Both the position numbers and the translations under genes were made by a program. The notes below the pieces were generated by a model that saw only the letters and a program-made list of their open reading frames with translations, did not search any database and was not told the DNA's origin. Below are positions 24,201 to 35,404 of a DNA stretch of 64,000 nucleotides, piece by piece. How positions within the stretch are numbered: the stretch's first letter is position 1; each line of letters opens with the position of its first letter. The stretch comes from Rhynchonema sp. JSB1_4 (Eukaryota > Nematoda > Chromadorea > Monhysterida > Xyalidae), in the NCBI GenBank assembly GCA_030248065.1, contig JASAMV010005756.1, positions 1 to 64,000 on the forward strand, in the 5' to 3' direction.

Positions 24201-26995
24201 TCCGTTAGTTTCCTTCGGCGTTTTGTCCCCAAAATCTTGTGGAACCCATATTTTTCTCAAATTCGTAGAGGAGCGATTCATATGCAAGACATGACGCAAT
24301 ACTTGGCCAGAAAGGGCTATTGGCCGAGTTACAATGTGCCATATTTCCCGGGAATCTTCAACCAATCAGGTTGTTGGGATAATGTGAAGAAGTATGGTGA
24401 CTGGTTCACGTACGACAAGGTTTGTTCGAAAATTCTTTTTCCTACAGCGGCAGAGGCAGTTACCATTTTATGATTGTTCCAGGCACCAAGGGCTCAGATC
24501 TTTCAACGCGATTCACTGAAAATCAACAGCATGAAATCATTGATGAAAATCATGCGGTTAGTGTGTGTGTGCATGAACGATTACACTAAAATTCAAAAAG
24601 CATGCAACGATGCAACAGCAATAATGCGTGCAATGGCAGGCTGAAACACGCTGGAGGCATAATATCATGCACAATGTGCAATTATCGATTTTCCACACCG
24701 CAGCTCATAACAACATTCTGTTTCACTGACTGATGTATTTGATAAAACCAACCACCGGCCCATCAACGGTTAGTATCAGCTATGGATATCAGGCTGGTGT
24801 GATGCATTGTGCTGGCTTGAGATCCATTCCTGGTACACCCGCTTGGGTTGAAGTCGAAACAACGCCGTTTACCATTTTTTCATAGTATGGCTGTACAAAA
24901 ATGATTTTTTCCAAAAAAATAGAAGACAGAACCCTTTATGATTAACCAGATTTACAAAGGTATCAAACGTCATCCTGATAAAAAAAGTATGTCTTAAACT
25001 GTTATGAAATATGTGCATAAAGGCAAACTGCACCAACATGAGCCCGATTTCGCAGGTGGTGTGTATTCAAAACGAATAGAAAGAGAAAATCATCATGCTC
25101 CACTTTGTGTTCTTCAACGTGTAGCATTTCCCAAATCAGCAGCCACGTCAGAATGTTTCCCTATTCTGCCAACCTCGAAATCGAGCTCATGTTGGTGTAG
25201 TTTGCCTATACCTATGGTAGCTGCTTCATGAAATTTAGGAAAAGCCCAGAGGGAAAAATGTAAATGCGTTGTTTTTACCGGAGAATGCCAAATAAGTCCA
25301 CTGCGGGCTTGTTTGGGATACACTTTGGATTCAAGATTTAAAATAAATAGTTTCCCCAAAGAAGCCCCCAGGACAGGGTTGTTTGAAAAAGCTCTCAAAT
25401 AAAAATTACAAAAAAATTTGACGCTCTAAACAAGTTGGCAAATGAGCCGAAATGTCTAAAAAATGGCCATTTCGGGGTAAAAAAATGGTGTGAATGTGAA
25501 TATCATCAATCTTTCCACATGGTTCAAGAAGGCTGTTTTGGTTGGTAATTCAGCCGTTAAGCTGTAGACGAGACATCCGACATTAAGGCGGGTAGCACAC
25601 TGCTACACACAATAATGGGTGATATTTTCGAAACGGTGTAAAGGTCAGTTGGGTGTAAAGGTCGGTGGAAAGCTCGGTGTGAGAAAGTTCAGTGTAAGCT
25701 CGGCGAAGCTTGAAACATTGCACGCTGAGCAAGCAGCAGACGCGCGTTTCTAAACGAAAGGTCAACTTTGATGGTTTGCTGTGCAAGTGTGAAGCGTTTG
25801 TTTGCAATCTGGTTTATTTAAGCTGGTTGCACAAACGTTTTAAAGGAATGTTTGTTAGTTACATAACATTTCGCCGCAAGTCTCTTGAGAAATTGAACAT
25901 TCATTGACGACGGTGCCAAAAATTTTGACGTCACTAACTGATCGCAGCACGAAATCAAAACGGCTCCATAAACCATTACGAAATTCATAAATGTCGTTTT
26001 GAAACGCTTGTGCAACCAGCTTAAATGAACCAGATTTCAAACAAACGATTTACGCTTGTACAGCAAACTGCCAAAGTTGACCTTTCGTTTAGAAACGCGC
26101 GTCTGCTGCTTGCTCAGCGTGCAATGTTTCAAGCTTACACCGAGCTTACACTGAACTTTCTCACACCGAGCTATCCAACGACCTTTACACCCGACTGACC
26201 TTTACACCGTTTCGAAAATATCACCCAATGTTTCAGTTACAACGACTACAAGCACGATCCGTTGAGTCGATGCAACTGCACGCCCCCATTCAGTGGTGAG
26301 AATGCGATAGCAGCGAGGAGTGATCTCAACCCGGCAAATGGCACTTATCCGTTCCCGTCATTGGCGCACCGAAATCATGGCGCGACGGACATGAAGGTGA
26401 ACTGAACGTACAGTGGAGACTTCAGTGGAACGAAAGACACAAAAAATTGCGGTCTAAGAACCATTAGCACTGCCGTCACCATGGGATATGTATTGCTGGA
26501 ATTTGAAAATGTAGTTTTTCTGCATCAGTGTGATGCAAAGCCGGTTATGTATGTGAACCAGTTCGGAACCGCAGGAGAACTAGTTCGTCTTAAGAACGTA
26601 AACGGGCTCAGAACCATCGGAGAACCCTTTTATTAAATCACGGGAACTTTGAAAGAACGACGTTAGAACGCTAAAGAGAACAGAGAACTCGATTGGACCG
26701 AGGTGGTCGAATTCAATTGCACACGTCCGAAGCAAAAGCTGGCAAACGCCGTGTACTGATCGCCAAAGTCACATCGATACAATTTTCCCAGGCCACGAAC
26801 GCTAAAATAATGAAACGGCTTCGATTCGTCGGCATTTCGAGCCCGACTTACGACCAACAGCCTGCTTTCAAATGGTCGACGGCCGATTTCGGCCCGACAA
26901 CGCCGCATTACGGCCATCCTGATGAATGGAAATTCCCTCCGATTTTGATCAAATGGTCCGAGGAACATCTGAACATGCGAGAAAATATCGATTAG
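21252..26995 (+). CDS. PLBD: Phospholipase B-like (PLBD) lysosomal Ntn-hydrolase, 14 exons
   Basis: Exons: 21252-21327, 21469-21598, 21991-22067, 22189-22271, 22336-22431, 22502-22617, 22890-23098, 23224-23309, 23580-23737, 24105-24203, 24269-24419, 24483-24556, 26237-26396 and about 26684-26995. All phases agree (about 608 residues). A signal peptide (MSPKLHILICLISLFCC) starts it. Family landmarks in order: RSVICVNQS, TGWSYLEV, AYAAGAAEAAVSHDLIAMH, YQLSGMEDAF, GYGACSVLIKP (the cysteine at about residue 224 is the expected self-cleavage nucleophile), DTWTSYQSMLR, SLSGYPGTLPSIDDFYLTS, TFARFNSGTYNNQWMVVDYK, VLEQIPG, YWPSYNVPYFPGIFNQSG, FTYDKAPRAQIF, MRYNDYKHDPLSRC, GENAIAARSDLNPANGTYPF, FKWSTADFG. 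PLBD proteins are secreted or lysosomal amidase/lipase-like enzymes matured by autoproteolysis. The last intron border is unsure: the nearest in-phase acceptor (26683) adds about 22 residues before the conserved VTSI. Confidence 0.95.
25617..26230. mobile_element. Foldback element inside the PLBD intron 12
   Basis: Left end tgggtgatattttcgaaacg and right end cgtttcgaaaatatcaccca are perfect inverses. The arms (about 240 bases, including cggtgtaaaggtca, gagaaagttcagtgtaagct and cagcagacgcgcgtttctaa with their inverses) enclose a spacer of about 130 bases. The right end lies about six bases before the AG of the 3' splice site at 26236, so the polypyrimidine and branch region of the intron is supplied by the element. 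Non-coding. Confidence 0.85.
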
Positions 26996-27420
26996 GGGTC
27001 GAGAAGGGGTATTATTGAGCGTGTTTGTGTTTGACATTTGATGAAAATCTGTGAAGGTTTTCTTTTAATGTGTTTTGTGTCGCATTTGCTTGTTTTCCAC
27101 ACAGGCTTGTTGCAAATCTTGGACGTTGCAGATTAATGTTTTGGGCTTTATAGTTTAAAAATCGTTTCCAGTGTTCACCAGTTCGCGTTGAAAATGTATG
27201 AATTGCAGATTTTTAGGGTGCAATATACAAAACTTTGTTTGTCCCCTATCTGAACCTTGCGCGAAACATCAACGGGTTGTATTTATTCCTGGAAAACAAC
27301 ATACGCACCGAACATACACAAGCGTTCAAATTAGGCACGCACACAGGAAAGCATTTGCCAATCAGATCATTGTTGCAAGCGCATTTGCAGTACAAATATC
27401 CTTGTTGACTGCGTTCTCAC
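26996..27420 (+). other. PLBD 3' flank, homologous to part of each tandem unit
   Basis: Beginning in the last PLBD codons (gaacatgcgagaaaatatcg) and running to about 27330 (gaaacatcaacgggttgtat), this stretch recurs diverged at about 31440-31840 and 47230-47640. It probably contains the PLBD 3' UTR. No clear polyadenylation signal close to the stop; a gaataaat word sits at about 27457. Confidence 0.6.
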
Positions 27421-27632
27421 TATGATGCTGCTGCAGGTGCAATAATGATATGAACCGGAATAAATATGAATAAGTCTGACCGTCTTATTTGACAACCTAA
27501 CCCACATTATGAGTGAGTTTGGTTGCCTGCCGTTTTTGCAGCATTGTATTTACTCTAAATAACTTTGTATATGACAGAATAGAGTGGAATATTCCCCCCA
27601 CAAGCAGGTTAGCATATGAACGTTTTGCTTTA

Positions 27633-27769
27633 AGGCCCAACTAAACTTCGTTCTCTCGCGCGACACGAAACAATTTTTCCGATGGTGATTGGTTGTCACC
27701 CGCGCGCCAGCAATCAGCGCACGAGATTTTGTTGCGTGTTGCGTGAGAGAACGAAGTACAGTTAGGCCT
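27633..27769. mobile_element. Short MITE with TTA target duplication
   Basis: The left end aggcccaactaaacttcgtt and the right end aacgaagtacagttaggcct are inverted repeats (about 30 bases, few mismatches). TTA flanks both sides (27630-27632 and 27770-27772), as in PIF/Harbinger elements. At 137 bp it is non-autonomous. Confidence 0.7.
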
Positions 27770-28113
27770 TTATTTTGAATTACTGTCCTAAGATAGGTAC
27801 AGTGTTCGCTACCGGCTGTGTGTTGTCGTTGTGTGTGCGCTGTGGAATGGCTGCCTTGCGCATGTTGTGGTAAACATTGTGTGAGCTGTGTAGGGTTTTG
27901 AAAACTGGGAAGCACAAACAAAAATCTTGATAATTAGAGGATTTTTATTTGTAATTGACAATTTATTTCATTCACCACAGATGCTTAAAATTATACGAGT
28001 AGAAAATCCTAACAAAAAATGGCCAGGTTTCTGAAACCTTTTATGTTTTTATTCAACAATGCGGACGTTTCAATATCTATTGTGCATTGCGGTTTTCGCC
28101 ACAATGTTGGAGG

Positions 28114-28400
28114 CAGGGTTGTTTCAAAAAAAAAAGTGGTTAATTAAAAAATTTTTTTTTTAAAAAAAAAAATTTTTTTTTTGAAACTCAGATTTTGCTT
28201 TTTTTTTAATAAAAAAAAGTTGCCCAAAATGGGCTGAAATGTCCAAAAATGGCCTTTTTCGAGGCAAAAAATTGGCACTTTTTTTCTGTGGACGGGACAA
28301 TTTTTCCAAAATCGCGCCTGCGGCGCCCTGTATTGCCCCAAATTCGTACAGGGATGCGCGGGGCTGGTCTTTTACAGTGATGTGGCACCGATAATGTACT
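28114..28400. mobile_element. Remnant of a CAGGGTTG-type hAT element with A/T blocks
   Basis: The end cagggttgtttc followed by alternating runs of A and T resembles the intact hAT elements at 42432-43191 and 43885-46120. A cgcgcctgcggcgc palindrome lies at about 28313-28327, the mid-element mark of this family. The right end was not found. Confidence 0.45.
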
Positions 28401-28631
28401 ACTGCATGCTACTACACATGTATATATGCAGGTATGGTGCAAAACCGGGCGCGCAAAGTCGATCTGACACGCAAGATTTGGGCTGTAATCGATATTTTGA
28501 TGGTCGTATATCAGATATTCGGAACTAGATGCACTAAAAAACTACACAGCACCTACAAATATTAAGAGAGATCTGAGTAAAAACACCCACACCGCGGCAG
28601 AGAAAAAAAACAAACCGGCACCGCACAGCCC

Positions 28632-28725
28632 CAAATAAAAAAGTCACACCCCCCAAAAAAAAAAATCACAAAAAAAAAAAAAAAAAAAAAAAATTAAAAA
28701 AAAAAAAAAAACCAACAAAAAAATA
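28632..28725. repeat. Poly(A)-dominated low-complexity tract
   Basis: Long uninterrupted A runs broken by a few T, C or caccccc blocks, followed by C-rich repeats up to about 28850. Open frames across it (Phe/Gly-rich on the minus strand) are artefacts of composition. It may be the tail of a retroposed copy, but no source body is seen. Confidence 0.6.
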
Positions 28726-28953
28726 AATTTTCACCCCCCGAGCACCCAAACAAAACAGACCCACCAGCCCATCCCAGGCAACACACGCCAAAAAACGAAG
28801 CAACAACCGCCGCCGGAGAAAAACCCACCCCCCCCCACCCAAAAGAAGGAACGAAACAGGCACATTTTGAATGGCGGTTCACACAAAATAATTCGAAAAG
28901 CACAACCAATGATATTTTCGGAGCAAACGTAATATTTGATTGCCCGAACGAAC

Positions 28954-29190
28954 CTGGCACAGACACTTAATCACGCAGCCCTTGCTTTCCCCGACACATT
29001 TCTTCGTATCCTCTTCACATTGATCGAACTTGCTCACAAATACTGGTGGAAGCCATTCTGGAAACGCACTCCAATCCCAGCGCAAATCTCTTGATTCGGA
29101 CCCCCGAAACTGATGTCGGCCGTGATTACATGTTGCGTTCACTGCGACAAGCGCACACATGAACGACAACATTGACGAAGGACGATACAT
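28954..29190 (-). CDS. First exon of a secreted cysteine-rich small protein (member 1)
   Basis: A minus-strand ATG at 29190 leads into a hydrophobic start (MLSFMCALVAVNATC). After about 35 residues with Trp-rich DLRWDWSAFPEWLPP comes a cysteine cluster: FDQCEEDTKKC, then ESKGCVIKCLCQ. The exon ends at a GT donor (gttcgttcgg) in phase 0, exactly where the two paralogues at 42002-42130 and 54619-54747 end. The mature part is longer here (79 codons against 43). The next exon was not identified. The role is unknown; secretion is inferred from the leader and the paired cysteines. Confidence 0.55.
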
Positions 29191-29425
29191 TTTTTTGGAA
29201 AATTTGGTCAAAACTGTGAATTATTGTATACCAGGATTAAATCAGAGAGTTTGCAACCCATTACCGGAGCAATACTGAAAGTGAATCGGAGGTGGCTTTA
29301 TATGTACCGAACTTGAAAAGGAAAATGTTTTGTTGTCGGTGTTTTGGTTGCGAATAAATTACGGGACAATAAGGCATTTGCATCGGGCTCGGTAGTCTCA
29401 TTTCTGCCAACTGTACGTATATGTA

Positions 29426-29607
29426 TACATAAATGGGTCCAGGTGCAAATGATGTGCCATGCAAAATGTCGACGGAGAATCATGCTTTGCCCGAAAATAC
29501 TTCCCAGTTTTTGTATCCTGCAATTTGGTGTTTCCAGTCTGGAATGCATGGCGAAGGCGGATACTTATGCTTGGTCCAACACTATGTTTCGATCAAGCAT
29601 GGTCAAG
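29426..29607. other. Segment inverted between the two units
   Basis: This stretch (cataaatgggtccaggtgca to catggtcaagcatagg) appears in unit 2 at about 43333-43515 in opposite orientation, while flanking sequence on the right (agatcggtttatcggttgca) keeps its direction. The inverted copies differ by only a few bases. Confidence 0.75.
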
Positions 29608-29795
29608 CATAGGAGATCGGTTTATCGGTTGCATCGGTTTTTGTGTTAAAATTTGGTGATCTGACGTGCTGTGAGTTGTTACGGATGAGCTATACTTAGG
29701 TAGTTTCGTGAGGTGCCTGGTCCAGGACAACGCACGTTCGCTTTTTGTACATCTTAGGCTGAAGTGCAACACGCGTGGTTTTAATCGCTCGTGTA

Positions 29796-30220
29796 TAGTC
29801 CGACAATAACTAACGCAGAATTTATGGCAGTCAAATTGCCTGATCCGTAAAGCGGAAAACGTGCGCGCTCGCTTCAGACATGAAAATTGGAATGGTTCGA
29901 TTTGGGTTACGGTAGCAAGCAAAAAACCGCGAAAGAAAGAAAGAGAAAAAGAAGTGGCCAAAGCATGAATTTTTCTGCATAACGCCGCAGAAGAGGCAAT
30001 CATACGTAGTGGCTGAGGGCCAAAAATTACAAAAAACTTTTTGAAGGCACCGAAGCGTTGAATAAGCCGAGTCTGAAGGTGGAAAACAAGAAAGAAAAGA
30101 AAAAGAAAAAAATGTCTGCGAACTTCCGGTCTAAAACCGAGCAAGCTTATCATTGGAATTGCCGCTTTACCAATCAGGCAGTGTGGCTGCCATAAATTCT
30201 GCGTTAGCTGTTGCTGGACA
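29796..30220. mobile_element. TA-target element present only in unit 1
   Basis: The left end tagtccgacaataactaacg and right end gttagctgttgctggaca share inner inverted words (ctaacgcagaatttatggca). TA flanks both sides. Unit 2 has the uninterrupted site gctcgtgtagctcatcc at about 43786-43802, proving insertion after or excision since duplication. Length 425 bp; no transposase. Confidence 0.8.
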
Positions 30221-31439
30221 TAGCTCATCCACTACAGGACGCAAGCAAATCAAATCTTAACACAAACAACGAGACACAAAGTGTTTTCGAACGAGGTACA
30301 AAGCACTGGTGAGCAATGGTGAGCGGGTCTCTGCTGCTCTGAGCACGAACTGTAGTCAGGTGGTTCTCTTCCACAGGTGGTGTGGGTGTCTTGGTATGGC
30401 TTTCTAATACTCAGGGCGGAAAATTTGGGTGAGATCAACGCGTCAGGCACACAGTGTCAAACCAGAGAGAATATTACACCCAATCACTGCTTTCGACTCA
30501 GTATGTACCATGGCTTAATGAATGTCCACCGAGTCAAGTCTATGTACGCATACATACCATATTATGTTGCGATCACAAAAGAGACCCGGTGAGTGTAAAC
30601 CTCAGGTCATGTGAACAGTGGCAACTTTTATGCAAAAATGGCACTTTTAGCCCTAAAAAATTTGAAAAAATTTCTTTTGAGACGAACTTTTTAAAAAAAA
30701 TTTTCGACAAAAAAGTTTTTTTCAAAATCACTCCTTGGAATATCGAACAATATTCGGGGGGGAGTTGTAGAAGGAAAAGGCTCCCTTATTTTGTTTTTGG
30801 TTTTTTGGTGTGAATAAATTACGGAGGCGATACAACATTTTCTGCGAACTGATTCGTGCCCCGTATTCTCTGATTCGTGTTCCTGTTCTCACACAAGTGT
30901 TCACAGACCCTCGGAAAAAATTTGTTTGCAGTCGGAAAATGACACTTGTGTAAAACATTTCCGAACAGACCCTATTTCATTTGGCTCTGTGGTGGGGCTC
31001 AAAATGGAACACCCCGATACCCAATTTTATGTCCAGAACAAAATGCCGGCCACAGAAGCCGGCTTGCTTGCAGGCTCGAAAACACTTTTAGTGTTTTGGA
31101 ATATTCGTGTTCATTACGAAGGCAGATAGTACTTGCTTTGAATAACACGAATTTTAGATCGTTGGCCGCATGGACCCGTGTTTGCCAAGCATGGTTGGGA
31201 AGGGTGATAGAGCCCACAACTGCATGTAGAACTCGGTATCGTACATGTGTGTGTTTATTATTTGAAACAGCTTTTTAAACGTGGGCATCTCAAAGTTCGT
31301 TCATCAGACTGTGGTATTGGAATATCGAATGTGCTTTTGGTTTTCTGAAAGCCGAAAGCGAAACAGTTGACGTTACAATTTCGTTGTCATATCGTGCCTT
31401 GACAAACCATTCATTGCTTGAACAACATACATATATGTA

Positions 31440-31850
31440 TGAACATGCGAAAAATTGTCGATTAGGTCGAGATGGGATATTATTGAGCGTGATTGTGCAT
31501 GAAATTTGCCGAAAAAATTTGTGAATTTTTGTCATTCAATGTCTTTTCAGTTAAATATTCGCCTTGTGTGTCACACAGGTTTGTTTGCTCACTCAACTAT
31601 GTACCCATGCGTGTAAAAAGTTGGTGATAGTAAGTTGTAAAAACCGTTTCAGGAGTTCCGTCGTTCTCATTAAAAATGTTAAGTTCAATACTTCTTGGTG
31701 GGTGCGCTGTCAAAAAGTTTTGTTGATCTGTTTGCCCGCTGTTCGAACGTTGTGTGAAACATCAACGGGTTGTATTTATTCATGGAAAGCAGCATACCCC
31801 ACCGAACATATCACAAGCGTTCCACCAGGCATAACAAGCATAAAGTATCG
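31440..31850 (+). pseudogene. PLBD 3'-end-like block in unit 1
   Basis: gaacatgcgaaaaattgtcg and gatgggatattattgagcg follow the last PLBD codons and 3' flank at 26970-27025. Later caacgggttgtatttattca follows 27283-27302. Upstream exons are not recognisable, so only the gene end was carried along. A near-identical copy lies in unit 2 at about 47230-47650. Confidence 0.6.
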
Positions 31851-32109
31851 CAAATCAGACGGGTAATACAATGTATGTTATCTTTGAGGTGTTGCTCCCA
31901 TTCTGTCGTTCACTTTCTGTCGCAGACCTTTTGCATATGCGGTGACTTGAAATGACGGGTCCTGATTGTTCGAGTATAATAAGGACATGCTAAGCCCATA
32001 CTGATACAATATATCAAAAAACAGCATAATAACACGGTGAGCGCAAGTAATCTAGGACTAAGTAACGCTCGCAGTCGCAGAAGTTTGGGGTGAAACCAAC
32101 GGTGACTGC

Positions 32110-32474
32110 CTAGGGCGGATCCAGGGGGGCCACAGTGGCCATGGCCACCCTTTAGTCCATTTGGCCCTGAACGGGGCACCGTTTCGGAAGGAAGAATGAG
32201 AAAGGACCCCCTAAATCGCAGGATTTTGACTCTCATGCACTTCAAAAGTTCAAAAATCGCGCGCTTCGCGTGTCAGATACACCAATTTTCAATGAAACTT
32301 GACTTTCGCGCGCGTAAAAAGCGCCAAAATTTAGCGCGCTTCGCGCGCATTTTAACATTTTGTCTAATATTTGTGTCTAATATTAAAAATGACTTTTCAA
32401 AAATGGAACAAGCACTAGATAAAAATGACTTTTTGGAATTGGCCCCTCCCTTGTCAAAAGCTGGATCCGCCGCT
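32110..32474. mobile_element. hAT-type MITE, unit 1 copy
   Basis: Ends are ctagggcggatccagggggg and the inverse-like agctggatccgccgct. The flanks gtgactgc on the left and gactac on the right are remnants of an 8-bp duplication (clean in unit 2). Two small palindromes (gcgcgcttcgcgtgt at about 32267 and gcgcgcttcgcgcgc at about 32334) mark the middle. It has no coding capacity. Confidence 0.75.
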
Positions 32475-32799
32475 TGACTACGCTCAGTCACCGGATTTGC
32501 ACCGGACCACACACAAAGTTTACGCAACTGCAGTCGACAGCAATTGCCCGCAGTTGACTGCGGTTGGGTACGGCCTGTCTTGCAGCTTATTTGATTTTCC
32601 TTTTGTTTGTTCTATAGTTTAGGGCTCTTTTTGGAATAATTACATAGGTGGCATTTGTCTGGACTTTGATGTCATATTTAATATAAGCAAGAAATATGTA
32701 GATGTATGTACAAACAAAAGGGAAAGCAACAAAGCAGCACGACAGAGCCCAATCATCGCACCCAACCGCAATCAATCCCGCGACTGCGAATGTTACTTA

Positions 32800-33627
32800 G
32801 GCCGTCTTCACAATGACCCGTTTTCCCTTTTTCCGGTTTCCCGTTTTCCCGGTTTCCCGTTTTCTCCCGATCCTTGTCCATGTTGTCCTGCATTGGAAGT
32901 AGAAAAATCACATACATACAGACTGACGAAACAGACTGACAAAACAGACTGACATGAGCATCATTGACCTTGGACACTTTTGATCCACGAGCATGCTTTA
33001 AAAGTGAGCATCTTCGCTAAAAAGTGAACAAATAGTAAAGACACACAAGTAAGCTTACACGATGCTTGTTTGTCTGAAATGAACGCAAATCTATACTACT
33101 AAAACAGGAAGGCGTATGTATGTATGTATGTGTCTGTATGTGTGTCTGTGGCCCCCTCCCTCGGGTGCGGACGGGTCAATTATCACGGGTAGCTTTGGGT
33201 ATGCTAACGGGTCTTCGGGGGGGGGGGGGTGGCACGGCAGGGGCGCGGCGCTGTAGCCGGGCCGTAGGCACGGGTCCCGTCTAGTATACATAATGAATAT
33301 ACTTCCTGTACATAATTGGCACGCAAAACAGTCAATACTGCAGTTGGACATGTCCTAGCATCTAATGCACGCGTCAAATGCACCAAAACCGGATCAAAAT
33401 TAGAACCAGTTCTAATTGGGTTTTTCCGTTTTCCCGGTGCAAAATAATTAGGCCAATCCGGGAAAACGGGAAAACGGATCATTGTGAAGACACCAACCGT
33501 GAAAACGGGAAAACGGGAAACCGGGAAAACGGAAAACGGGAAAACGGATAATTGTGAAGACACAAACCGTGAAACTGGGAAAACGGGAAAACGGAAAACG
33601 GGAACACGGGTCATTGTGAAGACGGCC
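32800..33627. mobile_element. Harbinger-like element A, unit 1 copy
   Basis: Left end ggccgtcttcacaatgaccc and right end gggtcattgtgaagacggcc are perfect inverses flanked by TTA on both sides. Each end carries an array of the private word cgggaaaacgg (left as tttcccgttttcccgg). Boxes of cattgtgaagac or variants recur between array blocks on the right (about 33480, 33550 and 33610). A conserved internal motif (ttagaaccagttctaatt) lies at 33399-33416. No transposase is seen. Confidence 0.75.
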
Positions 33628-33654
33628 TTACTCGGAGATCTGTAGACTTTGTGA

Positions 33655-33725
33655 ACAAAAATGCTTTGTTCAGCCGGGATTCGAACTGCACGACTACGTG
33701 CGCTCACCATTAACCTATAGCTGTC
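33655..33725 (-). repeat. tRNA-like fragment (possible SINE head)
   Basis: On the minus strand ggttaatggtgagcgcac resembles a tRNA A-box region and cagttcgaatcccggctgaa a B-box and acceptor. The anticodon arm is missing and the stems do not pair well, so it is not a working tRNA. It is present in unit 2 at about 49437-49505. Confidence 0.3.
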
Positions 33726-34310
33726 AAAAAGCAAACTCACGTTGCAAATCAACACATACAAAATGGCGGGCAGGGGCAACGTGGTTGTGGTCCGGCACAC
33801 ATGTCGCTGCAGAAGGACACCTTATCTGCAATGACACTCAAAATCGTATAAACGCTCATTTACTAATTTGTTGAGCGTATAGATAATTCATAAATTACGG
33901 AGGTATTGGTCGTACAATCCGGTCAACAGACAATAAATCATGCAATACCTTGATATTTGTCAGCTGACGATATGCCAGTCATAGCAGATAATAAAGATTA
34001 AAGGTGGGGATTAGTGGTACAACAGTAAATATCCCTGTGCAAGCAGTCACGTATAACCAAAGCAAGACCGGATCACCAAGTTTAATAATGCCAAATGGCA
34101 ACACCGCCCTCAAACAAGTTTCGAAATGAACTACAAACAGAAATGCTTATGGCTGAAATCAGCTTATCGGTTTATACAGTAACATGTGGAGCGAAATCAA
34201 GCTTGGTAATCGGACGCCGTTCGGTCTTACCTTGGTCACGTGACTTTTTTTCGCTGCTTTTTTTCACACTTCGCGATTTACTGATATGCCGTTAATTTCG
34301 ACCAGCGTAA

Positions 34311-35309
34311 GGCTGCCTTCACAATGCATGCGCGTTTGCGCGTCAAATTGACGCGCATTTGTGTTCACAATGCATTTGCGCGTTTGCGCGTCTGCGCTTT
34401 TTTGACGCGCAAACGCGCAAAAATACGACTAGGATTGGTTCTAATTTTGCGTGCGCGTTTGGTCTGCCCGACCTGCCCGAAGCAAAAAAACATAATTATT
34501 TCAACAAATTATGTTTTAAAAACGGTCTGGCGACCGGTTACGATCATTTTACGTTAGTTATGTTATCGTTCGGCCATTGTTTATGTTTCATTTCAAAAGT
34601 CACTCTTTCACAAAAAAAACAACATGCCTAAATTTGTTTAAGTATGGGTGCAACATTTGTTATGACATTTATTACGTATGTATAGTGTTTCCTTCTTATG
34701 CAAGTCAAAGGAAACAAGCTGCCCCACGTTATAACTCAACTCCAGTTTGGGGTCGAGATTTCAGAAACCAATGAAAGAGATTAAGAATGTGTCCTTGTTA
34801 ATCCAAGCACGACACTCAGCAGCAAACGTGGTGAAATGTTTCATTGACATGAACACGGGCACGCGCGTTTCCTTGGACCAAGAAAAACAGGAAACACTAT
34901 ATGTACCTTCATATACCTTCATACATAAGGGCCCCGTAAGTAAACAAGCAATGCTGTTTGTACACTTGCAGGTACCCTACGTTCCGACTCTGGATTCCCA
35001 ACGGGTCCACACTCCACATCAGATCAAGCCATTTCCGAATAAGGCTCTGTCTCAGTATAGCTTGCCCAACTTCTTTGATTTTTATGCTACTGCCCAATAC
35101 AAAGTTCTGAAAGTTCCCTGACACGAAAATGCAAAAAAACAGCTATTCCCAATTTCATACATATGTACACACGCTATTCTAATCTGATGCGCAAACGCTC
35201 ATGTCCATTGTAAACACAGATGCGCATTTGCGCATCGAATTTGCATTGTGAACACGAATGCGCGTCAAAAAATGTGACGCGCAAACGCGCATGCATTGTG
35301 AAAGCAGCC
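34311..35309. mobile_element. Harbinger-like element B, unit 1 copy
   Basis: Left end ggctgccttcacaatgcatg and right end catgcattgtgaaagcagcc; flanks TAA on the left, GAA on the right (TAA in unit 2). The private word is gcgcgtttgcgcgtc, repeated at both ends and inverted. ttcacaatgcat boxes alternate with it. The internal motif aggattggttctaatttt is at 34431-34448. An ORF of about 124 codons at 34747-35121 is open in both units but resembles no transposase I know. Confidence 0.75.
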
Positions 35310-35312
35310 GAA

Positions 35313-35402
35313 GGGCGCGGCCAGGTAGATGCGGACTGCGGACTGCGGACATTGGATTTCCAATGTCCGCAGTCCGCAGTCCGCATCTACCTGGCCGCGC
35401 CC
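35313..35402. repeat. 90-bp palindrome P, unit 1 copy
   Basis: gggcgcggccaggtagatgc followed by two ggactgc words forms a nearly perfect hairpin with its inverse, leaving only the centre attggatttccaat. It fills exactly the gap between elements B and C and shares its end sequence with the foldback at 37475. Confidence 0.85.
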
Positions 35403-35404
35403 CA

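Noticed and set aside
28666..28966. Phe/Gly-rich minus-strand ORFs
   Set aside because: They are produced by poly(A) and C-rich low-complexity sequence.
31910..32245. Minus-strand ORF of 111 codons, also in unit 2 at 47706-48041
   Set aside because: Its frame runs across the left end of the hAT-type MITE at 32110, and its conservation is explained by recent unit duplication.
33470..33620. Regularly spaced cgggaaaacgg repeats that could suggest a CRISPR array
   Set aside because: Spacing is irregular, the words are inverted at the other end of the element, there is no cas gene and the setting is eukaryotic. They are terminal words of element A.
33655..33725. A tRNA gene on the minus strand
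   Set aside because: Only A- and B-box-like words are present; the anticodon arm is missing and the T stem does not pair. Listed only as a tRNA-like repeat.
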